Positions 39,960-54,486 of a stretch of DNA of 64,000 nucleotides are shown piece after piece. The stretch comes from Casuarius casuarius. Taxonomy: Eukaryota > Chordata > Aves > Casuariiformes > Casuariidae. The notes under the pieces are model-generated. The model made no database searches and was not told the DNA's origin. It worked only from the letters and a program-made list of their open reading frames with translations. The stretch is from contig PTFA01000028.1 of the NCBI GenBank assembly GCA_003342895.1, positions 5,995,828 through 6,059,827 of the forward strand, in the 5' to 3' direction. Positions within the stretch are counted from its first letter, which is position 1; each line of letters begins with the position of its first letter. The position numbers and the translations under genes were made by a program.

Positions 39960-42900
39960 AAACATCTATTACTTTAGTCTTGAATATATAGTATGCTACT
40001 TAAAATAGTATTTTGATTCTTTTTTTTGAGAAGGCTTGCAAAGCCTGGGTTTCTGTTTGCTTAAATATCACATGCACTATAGGAGTTGCATTATAAAATC
40101 AAAGTATCTAAAAGAATAGAGCCCTGGGAAAAACATACTTGGAGTGTCAGCAGTGGCCCTCAGGTTTGGGGTATCCGGTTTATCCCTTAATGAAAATGTG
40201 ACATAGTAAGAGACAGAGAACATATGCCTAAGAAACATCCCATGAAACAACAAAACTAATGACTGTTGCAACCTAGTTAGACTGAGGAAAACTTAGAAGA
40301 GAAAGGTTGAGAGAAGTTTGGGAAAATATGTTTTTCATTCTTTTCACTAAATGAGATCTTGGGGCAACTGAAGCAGAAATGGAACTGTGTCAGTTTCTAA
40401 GTGGCATATTGATTTTTATTTTATTTTTTTGCTATTTCAAGACTACACTCTGGCTGATGATAACAAAAATTCCTTCCCCTCCAAAACCAAGAGTACTTAA
40501 TTTTGTGCCCAGTGAAGAGTTGCAGAGTCATTTGTAATTTGGGTTTTTGCTCTGTCACGAAAGATCGAGTGTTTTCCCTCTGGGATGAACAAAACGGTTT
40601 GTGCGTGTGTCTGTGCCCAGGCCACCGAAACAGGAAAGTGGTTGTTCAGACCGNGCTCGTGGTCCGAGGCCGGTGTGGATGAAGCTCCGGAGGGTGTGAG
40701 TGTCCAGGTGGGGGAGCTCTGACAGAGCTGTGCTTAGATGGGCATTTATTCCAAGTTGTGCTTTCATTAAGAGTTTTGTTTAGAAAATATCTTAATAGCT
40801 TTGTATTTATTGAGTAATGGCCACATAGATATCTATTCCAGGAAAAGCTCACTGGGATTAACTAAATAATTGGAATGGCAGAAAATGTCTTTTCTTTCTG
40901 ATTCAGCATGAGAGGACAAAGACTTTGCTAAGATTTGGCTTCTGTACTTCATCCTTCTGATTCTACTGCAACCCTTGCTCTTTCATTTTTTGGACAGTAA
41001 AAAACAACCGAGCAGAAAGCAGCGTTTCAGGGAAGCATGCAGACATCAGTGGTCTGTGAATTTCAGTTCAGTCATGGCAATAAAATGATCCATAGCAATT
41101 TGCAATACAATTTCAGTATTGCTATCTGCAGAAGTGATCAAAGAAGGGGAGCAGTCTCTAAAAAACATAGTAGTGACTTGGACTGCTGTGGGTCTCCTCT
41201 TCTTCCACTGCTATATATCAGAAGAACCTCTATGTAAACTGGCAAAATTAAAATGATAGAAAGAAAAAAAAAAGGCTTCTGTTGAAATAATTCATAGAAA
41301 AGAAATCACTTAGCCAGAAGACCTTACTGTGCCTTAAAAATGATGTTTTCCTGTTATAAAGCACCAATATTAACTATGTAGCAGGTGTGAGAAGGGAGAA
41401 GGGTTGATGGAAAATTAAGAAAGCTTCTGAAAATCAGGGTCACTTTAGAGGCTTTCATGATTTCCTGTAATGAGACATAAACCGTCTATTGTGTTTTTAC
41501 TGGGAAATTACTAGTTGAGGTCAATGTAGCAGAAAAATAAAAGAGTAGAGAAAACATGCGCAGGCTTGCTGAGCTCGTATGAGAGTTCAGTTTCTTATCG
41601 AATTGGTCACAGAATATAGTGCCTATTCAAATTTACATAAAACAAAAGCATCTATCATTCTGTATTTTAACATGTGTGTTGTTTCCTGTCAGTTTAATTT
41701 TGCATTATCAGAAAACTTTTGTTTGGATATAAGCAGCTTTTGTTACTCGATCTTGTAAATGCAGGTCTGTAGCAACGGTTTTCTTTCCGCTCCTGCCTCT
41801 GCGGCGGAGGGCACCGAGCAGTGGTGCCCTGCTTGGCTCCAGCGCTGCCTCCCCTGCCTCGTTCTGCCTGCCTTGCTCCATGCCCTTGGGTCCCTGCTGC
41901 AGAGGGGAGACAAGCGTGTAAGAAGAGCTGTATGCACCNAATGTGGTGTCTGTACGTAGAGACTTGCTGTTCCCTACAGGCTCTCCTACCCTCCGTTTTT
42001 GATACAGNAATGTGTGTTTCTCAGTGCACCCCCATTCCTGTCGGGCATCTCTGCTTGTGTAGCTGTCACATGGCTGTGTTGGCAGGGGACAACCTGGAGC
42101 TGTCATTTTTTCCCTTGGTCAGAGTCCCTTGTGCAGGGATGCAGGAAATGCAACAGTCACACCTGGCTCCTCTAGGGTTTCCAGCCTGTATCTGACAGTG
42201 AGACCGATAGGGCTGAACTGCTCTTAATCATTCCTACAGCTGAGGAGACTTTCCTTCATGGTTAAAATCCTGCTGACTTGGGAAGGTCTGATCACTTCTT
42301 CATGTGTACATGAGCTGATTCAAGATTTGGCCCTTTGATGCCAGCAGGGAATGCGGAAGCTGAGCATCTCCCAGGATCACGCATGTGGTTTGCTAAAAGG
42401 TTTAGCGGAGAGAACACATACAACAAAAATCAACAAAGTGATGTGGTTACACAGGGAGCCAAGTTAGTGACTGAACCTCAGTCCTAGGCCAGTGGTTTAA
42501 CCACAAGGTCAATTTCTCATTCATTATGATTTTACTTAATAATAAACCTGAAATAAATGCTTGAAATTATTTCAGAGATTTTTTTTGCAACTTTCCGGTC
42601 TAGATTAATTAGGTGCTAAGAATAGAACACCTGAACCATTAGAAATGATTCACTGCTTTCTTTCCTAAGGATATAAATTAACACATGTTCTTTTTTGCTG
42701 ACAAAGTAAATTCTGCTTTAGGAAACCCATGAAGCATGGCCATTGCAAGTAGAGACAAATGTATGATGCTAGCTTTCCATCCTAAAGCAGCAGCTTCAGT
42801 TAGGTCTTATTTTATGTCATCTTCCTTCCCCTGTGACAGTTCTAAGTAACGAGGAACACATGCTGTTGAGGAGCTGAACCACAGAAAACTCTCTGGAGAG

Positions 42901-45900
42901 TGCGACTGAAGGCAGCGATTGTGGAATCACAATCACATAAATATCAGTGATAAAAACATTGTCCTTTCCAACCTTCTGGATGATATGGAGACAAAATCAC
43001 TGATGGTCAGTCTACACCAGCCCACTTCTGGTTTCTAACACTGGTGGAAAATTGAAGAGAGCTGGTAATGCAGGCACAGGAAGATGATGGAGACATTGTG
43101 AATTTAAGGCAAGTCTGGGCAGAAGGTTTAAGCCCTGTGACCTACTTGCTTCACCCCCACAGATACTGCCCAGGCTCATGCTGGGCTTAGAAAAAAATCT
43201 GTATTTGGACTATATTCTGGCAGACTGTATCTCACTGTATCTGGCCTCGTGCTGGTGTGAGTTGTGTACAGCGCTTGGACCCATGTTCAGGTGTTCAAGC
43301 TCCTGGCTGTGGAGGGCCTCAGATGTATGGATTCGAAGCTTTAAAAAAGTGGATAGTGGGCAAGTCCAGCCATGAGAGCAAGCCTGGCTCTGTGCTTAGC
43401 TCATAGCACAGGCATATTCAGAAAGCTCTCTGTGCTGACAGAGATAAATGGAAGCTGTAGGAAAGTGATAGAAAGCAGAGTTCAGACTACTCTCTGTGGG
43501 TGATATTCCTCTTCATGTTTTATTTCCAGTTATTTTAAAATTAAGCCATAAATTGAAGGCAGAATTCACATTACACATTCATCTCCTCTTCTGCAGGCCT
43601 CTGGGGGACAGCCATTCCACTTTATCAGGATGCGGAGTGGAGGATTTCCGACCATTGTTGAGCTATTATGTGAATGTATATGTACTGCTTGAATAGGCAG
43701 GTGTTTTCTTTTATGCTGTCCTGGGACATATCAGTTTTCTTTTCCCATACTACTACTTGTTAACATCCATACTGGTATTCCTCATGTCCTGTTTTGACAA
43801 GTTGTCTAATAGGATCTGGTCCCCAGAGAATGAGGACTTTTGCTGAGGATACATTTTTGCCCATGTTGGAATATGGGGTTGAATAAAACACATTTCTGAA
43901 TTTTAAAAAATTCCTTTTGAAAGCAGGTAAGGTGAGGAGAAGAAGGAAGAGAAATAAAAAGGTACTAAGAACAGGGGAACATTTTATTGTCAAAAAGAAA
44001 TAATTATTCATGATATGTAGGATGTCTAGAATGATTTTCCAGCCACTGAATCATTAATTAAGCCTGATTGAAACTTTTCCTGCTGTTGAGGCATTTATGG
44101 TGGTCTTAATCCATGTGGATTTTCTATTGTATAGTAGTTTAGTCAAACTCATTAAGACTCTTAAGACTTAAAAGACTTTTCCCTAGTGGGACACTAATCT
44201 GGGTCTCTCTCCTCTGCCTAGCTGCATATTTTCACAAAACTCTAGGAAGTGAATATCTCTAAGACCTTTACTGCTCTGTCAGTAGCTAAGACTGGCCAAC
44301 AAGTAAAAATATCTTAGGAGGGGATCAACACAAAGCCAATGAAATTACCTGCAGGCACTCCTTAAGAAAACAGGCTAATAGGAACATACACAACCAGCAG
44401 CGGTGAATCTAGCTAGTAAATCAAGCAGTGACCACTCCTGGGCACAGAACTCAAGTGTCTGTGTTGTGAAATGGTTAGACTGGCTCCCAGCACATGTGGC
44501 CCAGCCCAGCTGTCACTTTCCAGCCAGTCTCTGGGCATGGTCCAGAGGTAGCACAGGCCAGGACTATTCCTGTTAGGTGGTCGCCATGCAGGCACCCTTT
44601 GCAGAGGAAAGGAGAATATGCTGTACGCTCTGCTATTGCAGCTTGTCTCAGTGTCAGAGAATGGCCCTGGATGCGTTGAATATAGGAGAGAGAGTGGGTT
44701 CCCCAAAGCGGCCTTGGGGTATGGGTTTACGTCTGGCTCCAAGGAAACTCATTGGTACAACTAGTTACAGCTTATGTAGCCTGTGAGGTTTCATGGGATT
44801 GAAGCAGAATGGAGTGGAGGGTGGGCAGCTGGTTTAAAGAAATGCATGCAGTTGCTATGGATCAAAAGAGGTAGTCTGTACAGGTGTCATGGCAGGAAAG
44901 GAACCAAAGTAGTATGTTCTTGCTGAAGAAGCAATGGAAATGGAAACCAAAGGAAGAAATGCACCAGGGAATGGCAAAGGAAAGAAACAGTTGAATTAAG
45001 ATGGAGGTACTCCGGCAAACTACTTCTTTTTCTTGCATAATCTGGTCCTGCCTACATCTCTGAGCTCATGTTTTTGTACTCCACAGCTTGCTCCATCTGC
45101 TCCCACTTGCTCTTTGGCAAGGCTTAGTGTTTTCATGGCTGGGCTACAGAGTACCAGGCTCTTTGGCACAGACAGTGGCTGGGATCAAGGCTTTCATTGC
45201 ATTTTGACTTGGCAGGCTGTATTTTCCCTCACTGCAAATCCTTTTCCCTTTTGCCACCTAGGCTTGTTCTTTCCTGACTGAGCATAGCCTCCCTCCACCA
45301 AGCCAGTGGTGCAGCGTTACCCTCCCAGCAGCGAGGATTAGCCCTTGTAAGCAGCGCTGCGTTGCTCTCAAGTGTACCAATACGAGTGGTGCAGAGGCTA
45401 GTAACATGCCCTTTACCTGACAAGCAAAAACCCTCCCACAGCCGAGCTTCCCTGCCTTTTGTGGGGCTGAAGCACTTACAGCTCTGTTTCACACAACCAT
45501 CTAAGGTTTTCTGTTTGTTGCAGGCTGTAAAAAATAGCAAGGAAGGACACGGACAGCAAGACAATTCCCCAGATAATTGTGGAAACATGTTTAATCTTAT
45601 GTTGCTGTGAGCCCGTTGTTTGTTTCTTGATGCCAGTAGTCAGAACATTTATCACAACTACTCTGAATTATCTCAGCATGCCATGATGTCAGGCAGGGCG
45701 AGAGTCTCCCTTTGAAGTGGCCTTTCTTTCAGTAGGTGGATTTAGCGAAGAAAAGGAGGAAGGATTTAGCCAAGGTTTTTGGAAGAGCCCGGGATCGCTG
45801 AGCTCACCCAGAGCGGGTGCTCCTGCATGAACGGTGGCTTTGTGTGCGCTCAGACGGCAGCAGCCCAGCGGTAGCTCTGCACGAGCACAGACGATGAAGG

Positions 45901-48900
45901 ACGAGGTTTGACACTGGCATCCACAAGNGCAGTCCCACGGAAATAAAGAGTGGCCTATTGTGCCAGGTCTGGATTTGGTAGTGAATGTGAAGACAGATGG
46001 GATGTGAAAGAACGGGATTACCAGCATTCAGGAAAAAACGTTGGACTAAGTAGTTAGTCCAAACCTGAGACAATCAAGCTGCTCTCTGTCTCCTGATAAA
46101 CAATTACNGGGATTAAAGGCTGAGAGAGATGTCATGTCTCAGTCCTTCTAGAGGAACTTATTACTGAGGCTCATTTTTCTCCTGTCTGGAGCAGCTGGAA
46201 GCACTTAAATAGGCCATGACATGGAGAGCTGGGTTCTTACAGCCACTAAAATACAACCACAGGGCAGGTTGGATGGAGCTGAACTAGCTCTGCCTGCACT
46301 CAGAAATGGTGGGACTTGAAGCAGCTCAGCCTGAGCGTGCTGTGGAGAGATGTTCAACCAGAGCGGATGTATTCTGCTCTCTAGAAAGATTATTAGCTCA
46401 GCCCAACACCACGCTACTGAGGCCACATGCTTTCCCGGGTGGACCTGACTCTTGTCCTGCCAGGACGACAAAGCAGGCCTACTCCTGCTTCACCTCTGCC
46501 GTGTAGACATGTCTAATACATTTGGACTGAAGCCGGTACCAAACTGGCTTCCGGCTGGCAGTGGCCACAGCCTCCCCGGTGTGGCTGGGGCATGGTGCGC
46601 CCTCACTGACGAGCCGTGCTGACCCTCGGGATGGGCAGCCATGGAGGAGCAGCCCCAGGGAGGCCAAAGCTGCCGGGGGCTGAGAGGGGGGCGGCAGGCT
46701 TCAGCCAGCACTGCCCTGGCACCAGGCATGCTGCGCTGGCGTGTCTCTGCAGCTGGGCTTCGTGGGGAGAGCTTGTGGATTTGACTGGGGTAATTAATAC
46801 GTGTCTTACAGCTTGATATCTTCTGCAGCACCAATAAAGCGACGTGCATTTCCTTGTATGTATTTCTGTTGGGAAGTTTAGCGTTACTACTCTAATTGGT
46901 AGAACTCATCATTTTTTGCCCTTTTTCCCACAAAAAGAAGGCCTTTGTAGCCACGTGGTGTGNATCTATGCCAGTATTTTTGCAGAAGCATTAATTTCTT
47001 AAAAATTTCATGAAAATGAATGCCTGGATAGAGAGGAGAGATATTATGAGGGGCTTCTTTGAGGGAAAGGCAGCTGTCTGGATTCACCCCTTATTAAACC
47101 CTGCAGAAAATCTACATGAGAAAGTGTTATTTTGAATGTTCCTCATAAAAGAAAGCTTCACTTGGAGTTCGTGCCTAATTGGAAAGTCCAAACTTGAGAG
47201 TCAAAGCCACAGGAAACCAGACTTCAGCAGTTCAGCTGCGCATAGTGTTATTTCTCCCTCTCTCTCTTTTTAATGACAGTGTGGATGTTGGCATCAGTCT
47301 CTTTGGCGGGTAGAGGATTCATGAGCAGCTCTGTGCACATGGACTCAGCCACTGTAAGGAGCCCGGAGCAGCTGCTCAAGGCACCAGGTGAGATCCTCGA
47401 AGCGTGCTGGGCTGGGGTCAAGCCTCTCCAGCGGCTGCGGCNTCCCCGGGCCGGGGAAAGCCCTTCCGTGGCGGGCAGCACGCAGGGGCCCTGGCAAATG
47501 TCAGGCCGGGCAGGCCNTCACAGGCCCACGGTCACCAGATCTGACCCATGGCATGGTGGGCACATTGATTGCCAGGGGAGGCGAACATCTGCCCATTTTT
47601 CCAAATCCTTTGTTTCTTTCACCCTTCCCATGTTGCAAAGCCAAGATCAGGGCAATGAGTGCTCACTGACGTGCTGGTTTCAGGTCTGTGCTGAGCAGGG
47701 TGCTATAACCAGACTGTTTAGGGTCATTTCTGCCTTTTGCTGCTAGTGAGGGCTCTCAGGTGGAAAGGAGTTGGAGCAAATTGAGAGTAGGCTACTTGGC
47801 ACCATGTTGCCATGTCAAGCGTCACTGGGAGCTGGGCTTGGAGACACTNGCCCAAAGGACACCCAGGCCCTGGCGTGAGCTGAGGCTGCTCTGATACAGC
47901 CCGCGGCGGTCTGGAGATGAAGCACGTTTTGCTCTCAAAATCACGGGAGGTTTAACATCATCTTATTGCCTTGTTTTTTTCTTTAGGAGTGCTCCTATAA
48001 CATGTAGCTCACTGAAGGGCATTGTCCCATTTGCCTAAGTGTTTTGACACTGTTATTTAGTATCAGGTTTTATTTATGCTCTTCAGAATTTCATTGGTTT
48101 ACGGAGGCCAAGCCTTCAGGGCATATGACAAGGGATATGAGCTAGAAAAACAAGCAGCCTCATACAGCAAGAAGTCACGTTTCTTTACTGTAAACATGTG
48201 GAAATTCTTTGCTAAAAACACAGTATGGGAAAAGCAAACTTTGATGAAACCTAGGCCAAGGAATGACTGAGCCTATGCAGTTCATATGAAAATCAAAAAT
48301 AATAGTCAAACTAAAGAAACCTGAGAGCTTTCTTGGCTGTATTGCAGTGACAGGGAACATTTTAATTGTGAATGCAATTACATTTCATATTTTCCTCGAG
48401 GTNTGAAAAATTCTAGTTAGCCTTTTTGCTCTCCTTTTTGCATCTCTTTACACATCTTGTCTTTAGATATTACCACAGAAGAATCCAAGTATTAGGGGAA
48501 AGATTGGTATTATTATGTTTCTGGTCGGACTGCAATGAGGAACTTCTGGGATTTTTCTTGGAAGAAAAGGCATGGGATGTGGTCAGTTCTAGATCAGGTA
48601 GTTTTGGACACTTTGGGACTATGCCTCAGACTGCTGGCCGCTCTGCACATAAAAATGCTGATTCCATATGTTGGAATATTGAGTTACCTGCTTTACTGAA
48701 TGCACCTGTATTGCACACCCACCTATACTGAACTATTTAACAGGGTCTGTACTCCCAGAGCCAACTTCTCATTTATATTTCCATCTCTTCACACCACCTT
48801 GGCTGTGCAAACGGATACTTATGCAGACACACATACGTACACACAGCCAGAGCCACAGCTACACACAAACATGGGTATGTGTTTATCCCTAAAATATATA

Positions 48901-49094
48901 TACCTCATATCTGTATCTAGATACATTTTTTAGAAGTGAATCTAGGCAGCAAGTCGAAAATTTTTGTTTTACATATGATGGTTATGGTGATCACCTCCTG
49001 ACCCCAGCGGAAGTTTGGTTGTGCAGAGTCAAGGATCAGGCCCTTTGTGATAGCTCTACCCTTAATCCGAATGCACTAGTTTAAACCTTGATCA
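39960..49094. other. intergenic region, no gene recognised
   Basis: Mostly AT-rich sequence with GC-rich patches near 41.8, 46.6 and 47.4 kb. Open frames are short or overlap on both strands, and none resembles a known protein. An old SINE-like fragment near 42.4 kb is listed separately. Confidence 0.55.
42438..42511 (-). repeat. degraded MIR-like tRNA-derived SINE fragment
   Basis: The minus strand reads TTGTGGTTAAACCACTGG, then a CTAGGACT...GGTTCAGTCACTAACTTGGCT stretch, then CCTGTGTAACC. This order recalls the A-box, B-box and core order of MIR-type SINEs of amniotes (GTGGTTAA...CTGGGACTCAGG...GTGTGACC). The family name is from memory of the consensus and needs a repeat-library match. Confidence 0.45.
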
Positions 49095-49152
49095 TATGGA
49101 AATTGATGGCAGTTCTGTCATTGACTTCAGAGCAACAAGGATTTGGCCCTAA
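49095..49152. repeat. fragment of an old amniote interspersed repeat
   Basis: Contains CATTGACTTCAGAGCAACAAG followed by GATTTGGCCCTAA. This recalls a very common sauropsid repeat motif, CATTGACTTCAATGG...GGATTTGGCCC. I cannot name the family securely. Confidence 0.35.
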
Positions 49153-49900
49153 GTTTAATTTGCACTACCTCCTTAATAGTTCTTTTTCTGCATACGTTTA
49201 AATTGCCAGAGACCATAAGATAAACATTGGGGGTTAAAAAAAACCATAATAAAATGGTTTAATTTATTTCTGGGTCTATCAAACATTTGTGCTGATAGTA
49301 TTTTTATGTTCTTAGTTTTCATTTTAAAATAAACAATAACACTGTGATGGGAGATCTCCTAATTTCCTGTTAATAGAGTTTAAATTGAAAAGCATTTTTC
49401 AATGGGAATGCTGCCCATTTAAATTATGGATGGCAATTTTGTTCCATTTTTAAGCTCTTCTGTTCTGGCTGGAGATCCTTGAGTCATAAGGCATTTATAG
49501 CTTCTTTAGCAATACATAACAACAACAGAACTGACACTTTCACATACATCCATAAAGATGTTAAGAATGTATTATGGTTATAACAGAGAAAGGCAAAATC
49601 AACAAGTTAGGAGAGAGTCGGATTTGCCCTTGGCTGCCCCCAGCCCTGAGGCCCCCAGCCATACACCTCCAAAATCTCTAGTTTAGCTGTATGTACTGCC
49701 ATCATTCCTTCCTTTGAGTGGGAGATGTACATACGTACATATACNTATCCCTGTGCATAGATGTACCCACGTATGAGCCATGGGCTCGGGGAAAGGCAGA
49801 GATTTCTTGCTGCTGACTGGGCTTTGGGGATAGGAAGGGCAGAGATCGAGCGGTGGTGCAGCACCCAGTGGACTCCCAGCCAAGCTACGGCCACCATTAA

Positions 49901-49968
49901 GTGCGAAATCCTGGCCCTGCTGAAGTACACGGAAAAGCTCACACTGACTTAAAGCCAATATTTCACCC
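49901..49968. repeat. palindromic old repeat (hairpin arms)
   Basis: The left arm GTGCGAAATCCTGGCCCTGC is roughly complementary to the right arm ending GCCAATATTTCACCC, around an AAAAGCTC centre. This fits the hairpin-like amniote element reading GTGAAATCCTGGCC...GGCCAGGATTTCAC, probably a DNA-transposon derivative. It is degraded, with several mismatches. Confidence 0.5.
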
Positions 49969-52302
49969 GCTATGAACACAGCAGTAAAGAACTGATCGGA
50001 ATGGAGCAGCCCTGGTAGCCAGTGACCATGGACAGGAGAGCAGGCAGAGTACACGACATCTTAATGAGGCTTGAGTTTAGCAACACATTTTATTCTCTTA
50101 GGGACTGATGTAGTGTAAGAGTGATTCCTCAACTCTAAATTTATCTGCTTTATTGGTTTTGTGTCACTGCCATAATTTTATTGATTTTTTTAAACAGTGA
50201 TACCACAAAAGGCCTCTGAAGACCGAAACGTATAGCAAGTAAACTCTTCTACGTTTATTTTACTTTGCAAGTCAGGCACCTATGTTTAAATTTGGCATTT
50301 CAAGGTGCACTTTGAGGCTTGTTGAAGCTTTACAAATGGCCACTACGTGGGAATAGGAATGGAGAATTCTGTCCTAGAGGCTCGTTTTTGGGATCCTTCT
50401 GATCTGAGATTATTACCACAGTATGTTACATCAGTCATAACAGACATGCAGTAGGTGACCTAGGTTGTTAGGAAGCCATTAATCAACAAATCATCAACAA
50501 GATAAAACTTGGTGTCTCTTCTCGTGCCTTTGGACGTGAAGGACGGCTGGATTGCTCCAGGGCTGCGATGATCAGGAGGGAGATGCTCTGGCTGCCTGCT
50601 GAGCTGGTGCAGCTTTGTGTTCCNGTGCCACGTCCTCCTGGGGAGGGTGCAAAATCCTGTAGGCTGAGACCAGAGAAAGTTTAGCTGTCTGCTTACTAGT
50701 TGCCAAGGAAATTCAGAAGCTAGAATTTCTTGATTTTATGGATGTGAACAAGTTGTTTGGGAGAGTTTGGCTGGGGCCTCAAACTGAAGGCAAAGGCAAG
50801 AACAGGGGATTTTTAAGCATTAAGGAGTGAGAAAGAGCAGTGTAGTGTGTGCTACTGCTGAGGCAGCTGAGGTTGCTGTGTCTCCCATTCTCAAGAAGTT
50901 AGGGTGGACAAGGGAAGCAGGTTTTTATCCTTTTGGAGCGGGATAAGGTCAATATTTACAATCCATGTTCACTGTTTTTTGGCATTGCTGGCCAGTATGC
51001 CCCAGAGCCCTGACTGTTTCAGTGATACCCTTGATTATGGCTTCAAGCTCAGTTCAGTCTTTCTGTCTGATATTTGTATTTTACCTGTAGTAGAGTTAGA
51101 TCTAAAAATAAGTNTTGGCTGCTTATGAGAATGCTTTAGTTAAACTAGCAGATATATCCTACAGAAGGAGGAAGAGTATCAGGAAAGGCAGATATGAACA
51201 GCCTTGAAATGTGGTACTCAAGCCTGCAGCAGGACACAAGGAGAGGCACTCCTGGTATGTTTTTAAAAAACTTCAGAGTCAAATTCTCAGTTGGTGCAGC
51301 TTTGTGCAGCTTTCTCTTATGTTTGCTGTCCTCACTGGCCATAAACATCTACTCATCCCTGCTGAACTCTGAAGAGATCCCCTCAGTTCATCCAGGGATC
51401 TTTGGATTTCAGTACCGTACGTTGTGAAAGTGAGACTTGAACCCTGGCTTAGCTTGCTTGCCTGTGCACAGAGCACGATTCTTGGAGGAGCCAGATTCCT
51501 ACAGTAACTGGTAATCACTATAAATGGAGGGAGCACAGGGAACTCGTCCTTTGTTTCCAGCAGGAATATACCACAGAACACACCACATTTTATTTTCCAA
51601 GTACATATATCTCATTTTCTTTATGTAGTTAAATTATTTGCAGTGAATGAAAAGTATAGTCCTTTTTTTTTCATCTGCTACTGTATGATGCATTGAAAAT
51701 GAGTTAGCAATTTTTAGGGCAGAGACTGTCTAATTGTTATATGTGTGCATACAGTGCGTAACGGGATGGGGCATGGTTTCCGAGGGTTGCCACAGGAGAT
51801 ATGCCTCTTTTGCTCCTGGGAAAGTTGGATCTCAGATCATAATATTTACTAAAGAGATGCAACACTACCTCCATAGTGCCGTGCTGGAGGCCTCTGAAAC
51901 AAAGACCACCACAGTGCCAGGAGGATCACAATCTATTTAAGGGTGCTACTACACACAGTTTTACATTTCATACGTTAAAGACATGACATATACTACTGCT
52001 ATTAGACATAAAACCACCCATGTTAATGTTGTAATGGTGATGCTGAGGAGAAGGATGATGAAGGTTTCCGGTGGTAATGGTAAGGATCAGCCGGTAATTC
52101 AGTTAAGTTAGACCTTTGCCAATGGGCTCTGCGACTGGCGAGATTCTGCTGTAAACCAGTGGATTGTACTTATCAGTGGATACAGGCATTAAAACAACAA
52201 AGATGTGAGACAGTATTATTGGGTGGCCCTGCGAGATGAGGAACCTACCTACTCCACTGACTGAAAGGAGCTAAAGGAAGTCAGTAGCTGATGAGAAAGC
52301 TA

Positions 52303-52389
52303 AATCTTGATCTTGCAAACATTTCTGCCTGTGCTTTAAAACTGTGTCTAGTTCCATTGGTGTTAATGGCACTTCTCAAGGGCTTAGGG
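52303..52389. repeat. degraded copy of an old palindromic amniote repeat
   Basis: Reads CTTGATCTTGCAAACATTTC, then GCCTGTGCTTTAAAACT and TTCCATTGGTGTTAATGGCA. This order recalls the amniote repeat GATCCTGCAAACACTTATGC...TGTGCTTAA...CCATTGACTTCAATGG. Identity is by memory of the pattern. Confidence 0.4.
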
Positions 52390-54486
52390 ATAAGCTGATT
52401 TTTAAAAGCTCTCAGGCCTGCGGGCTAATAGCATCCCAGTACTGGACCATAGGAGAAGGAGGAAAAAGTGTATCACAAAATGTGCTGTATTAATTCAACA
52501 AATGTATTTAAGTTTTAATTATTTATAACATTTCAGAGTATATTAGTAAATGTTCTGTAATGTATTGATAATAGTAATGAAGTCTGAGTAATTCAATTAC
52601 ATCATCTTGCTATTAAGCTTGCTAAGAAATGGAAAGAGAAAGCACCAGTGTCAGTTCAGACAACAAAATATGATTCAGCAAAGTGCTAGCTGGATTAGAT
52701 TTTCAAAACCAGATCCTTCAGGTTAAATTTCTGAATCTATTGGTGTCTCAGTTTGGCTTGATTTTCATAAGTATTGAGCAGTGAGTATCTCTGATTTTCT
52801 TAATTGATGGGGTTATTTAGGCTAGTGGATAAGTTAGACTGTTGGTTTAATGACAGTGTACATGGTAAGAGAAACAGGTTGTTCTGTAATTTATATTGAA
52901 AAAGCGTCTAGAACTTTCCACCAAAATCAGGATTGTTAGATGACACCTAGGAAAATACAAGAGAATTTAGGAACTCATGATCTCACTACAAAAATTGTAA
53001 AAAAAAAAAAAAAAAGAGATAGCACGTTATAGGTATAACAGGTACCACGGTGGAGCATGTGAGTGTGCTTTGCCCTGTGCCCACCGTGCATGGACGGCAG
53101 TCAACAGCAGCAGAGTTACTCTGATTTACCCAGTGGAGACAAACTCGGCAGTAGCCTTGCAGTATTGAGTCATCTCTCCCAGCTGGGATCTGCACAGCCC
53201 CAACCTTTAGGAAAATTCGGATCCAGATCTAGACTGAGCAGGAGCTTGTCACATAAGCCCCAGTGTGGAGCAAAGCAGGAGAAAGGTCTGACAGAAACGC
53301 TCTCAAACTGTGACAGGTCATGCTGTGTCACCCTGGAGTAACCTGCTAGAGACTTTTTCTCTCCATGCTCGAAGAGATGGAGCCTTTAGCTCTACATGGA
53401 TAGCGCAGTAGTAGAATAGCTCGAGATTAAGGCTGATTTCANTTGCTCTTTTCCCAAAGACGTCCCAAACTTGCTCCCTATCTCTTTGTCCATGAGAGAC
53501 GTGCCATTGCCGAANGCTGGTGGAGCTCTTGCCATGAGACCTAGTGCCCACATTGGTCCTGCAGGACAGTGGTGGCCAAAGGCAGCGGCTGTACCGAGGC
53601 ATAGAGACATAAGGATGCTGAGGACGCCAGCGTGAGCCGAGGTTTTGTGCAAGGGAATTTCCCAAGTCACAGTGACTCCTCCGCAGTCGCTGCAAGGTGG
53701 AGCGAGGACAGAGATAATCAGGGATGGTGCCAAACAAAGATGAAGCACCTTTAATGTCACCGGGCACATGGGATACTCTCAAAGACTGAAAGATAGTAAA
53801 AGTATCTGGAAAACCAAGCATAATGTGAGCACAGGACTGTGCTGAAAAGAAACCATGCAGCGTTGCTGCTGAGGGATATATTGGGTCTAACTGCTGTGTT
53901 GAACAAAGCACGCGAATAGCTTGATCTCCCCCTCACAGCCTGGAACTGCCAGGTGAGTTGGTAACCCTGGGGTGTGGGCAGGGAGGCTCAAGGGAGCTCC
54001 CCTTTGCTATGGGTTAACTCCAACGTGTGAATTATCCATGAGGGTGTCTGGCTTTCTGCTGGCGCTGGTGGGTCTGGAGCCAGCGGGGCAGGTAGCGGGT
54101 GCTACCTGGGAGAGGGATGTCCCTTAGGGTGCCCGCACCTCGGACAGCCGNGTCTCTCTGTGCTCGAGGACAGTCACCAGCCCCCAGGGGAGCCATGGTC
54201 CGGGTGCTGCTAGACCGCAGGAGCTGACCGTGGGAGCCGACTGCTGTGGCCACGTGCCCCGAGGTGGCCCGGAGGCTTTCACTGCCTTCTGCAGGATCAC
54301 CAAAATGGGGGAACATCCCCGGGGCCGGGTGCACTGACATGGAGCCGTGCTCCCGCGAGGCACCCGGCGGGCCACCTCTGCTGCAGCACCTGCTGCACTT
54401 CCCGCTTGGTGTCCTGCGGAGAAATCACCACCATGTACAAATTATAAACGGATCAATACACCATAAAAGATGATCATTAGAAAGAT

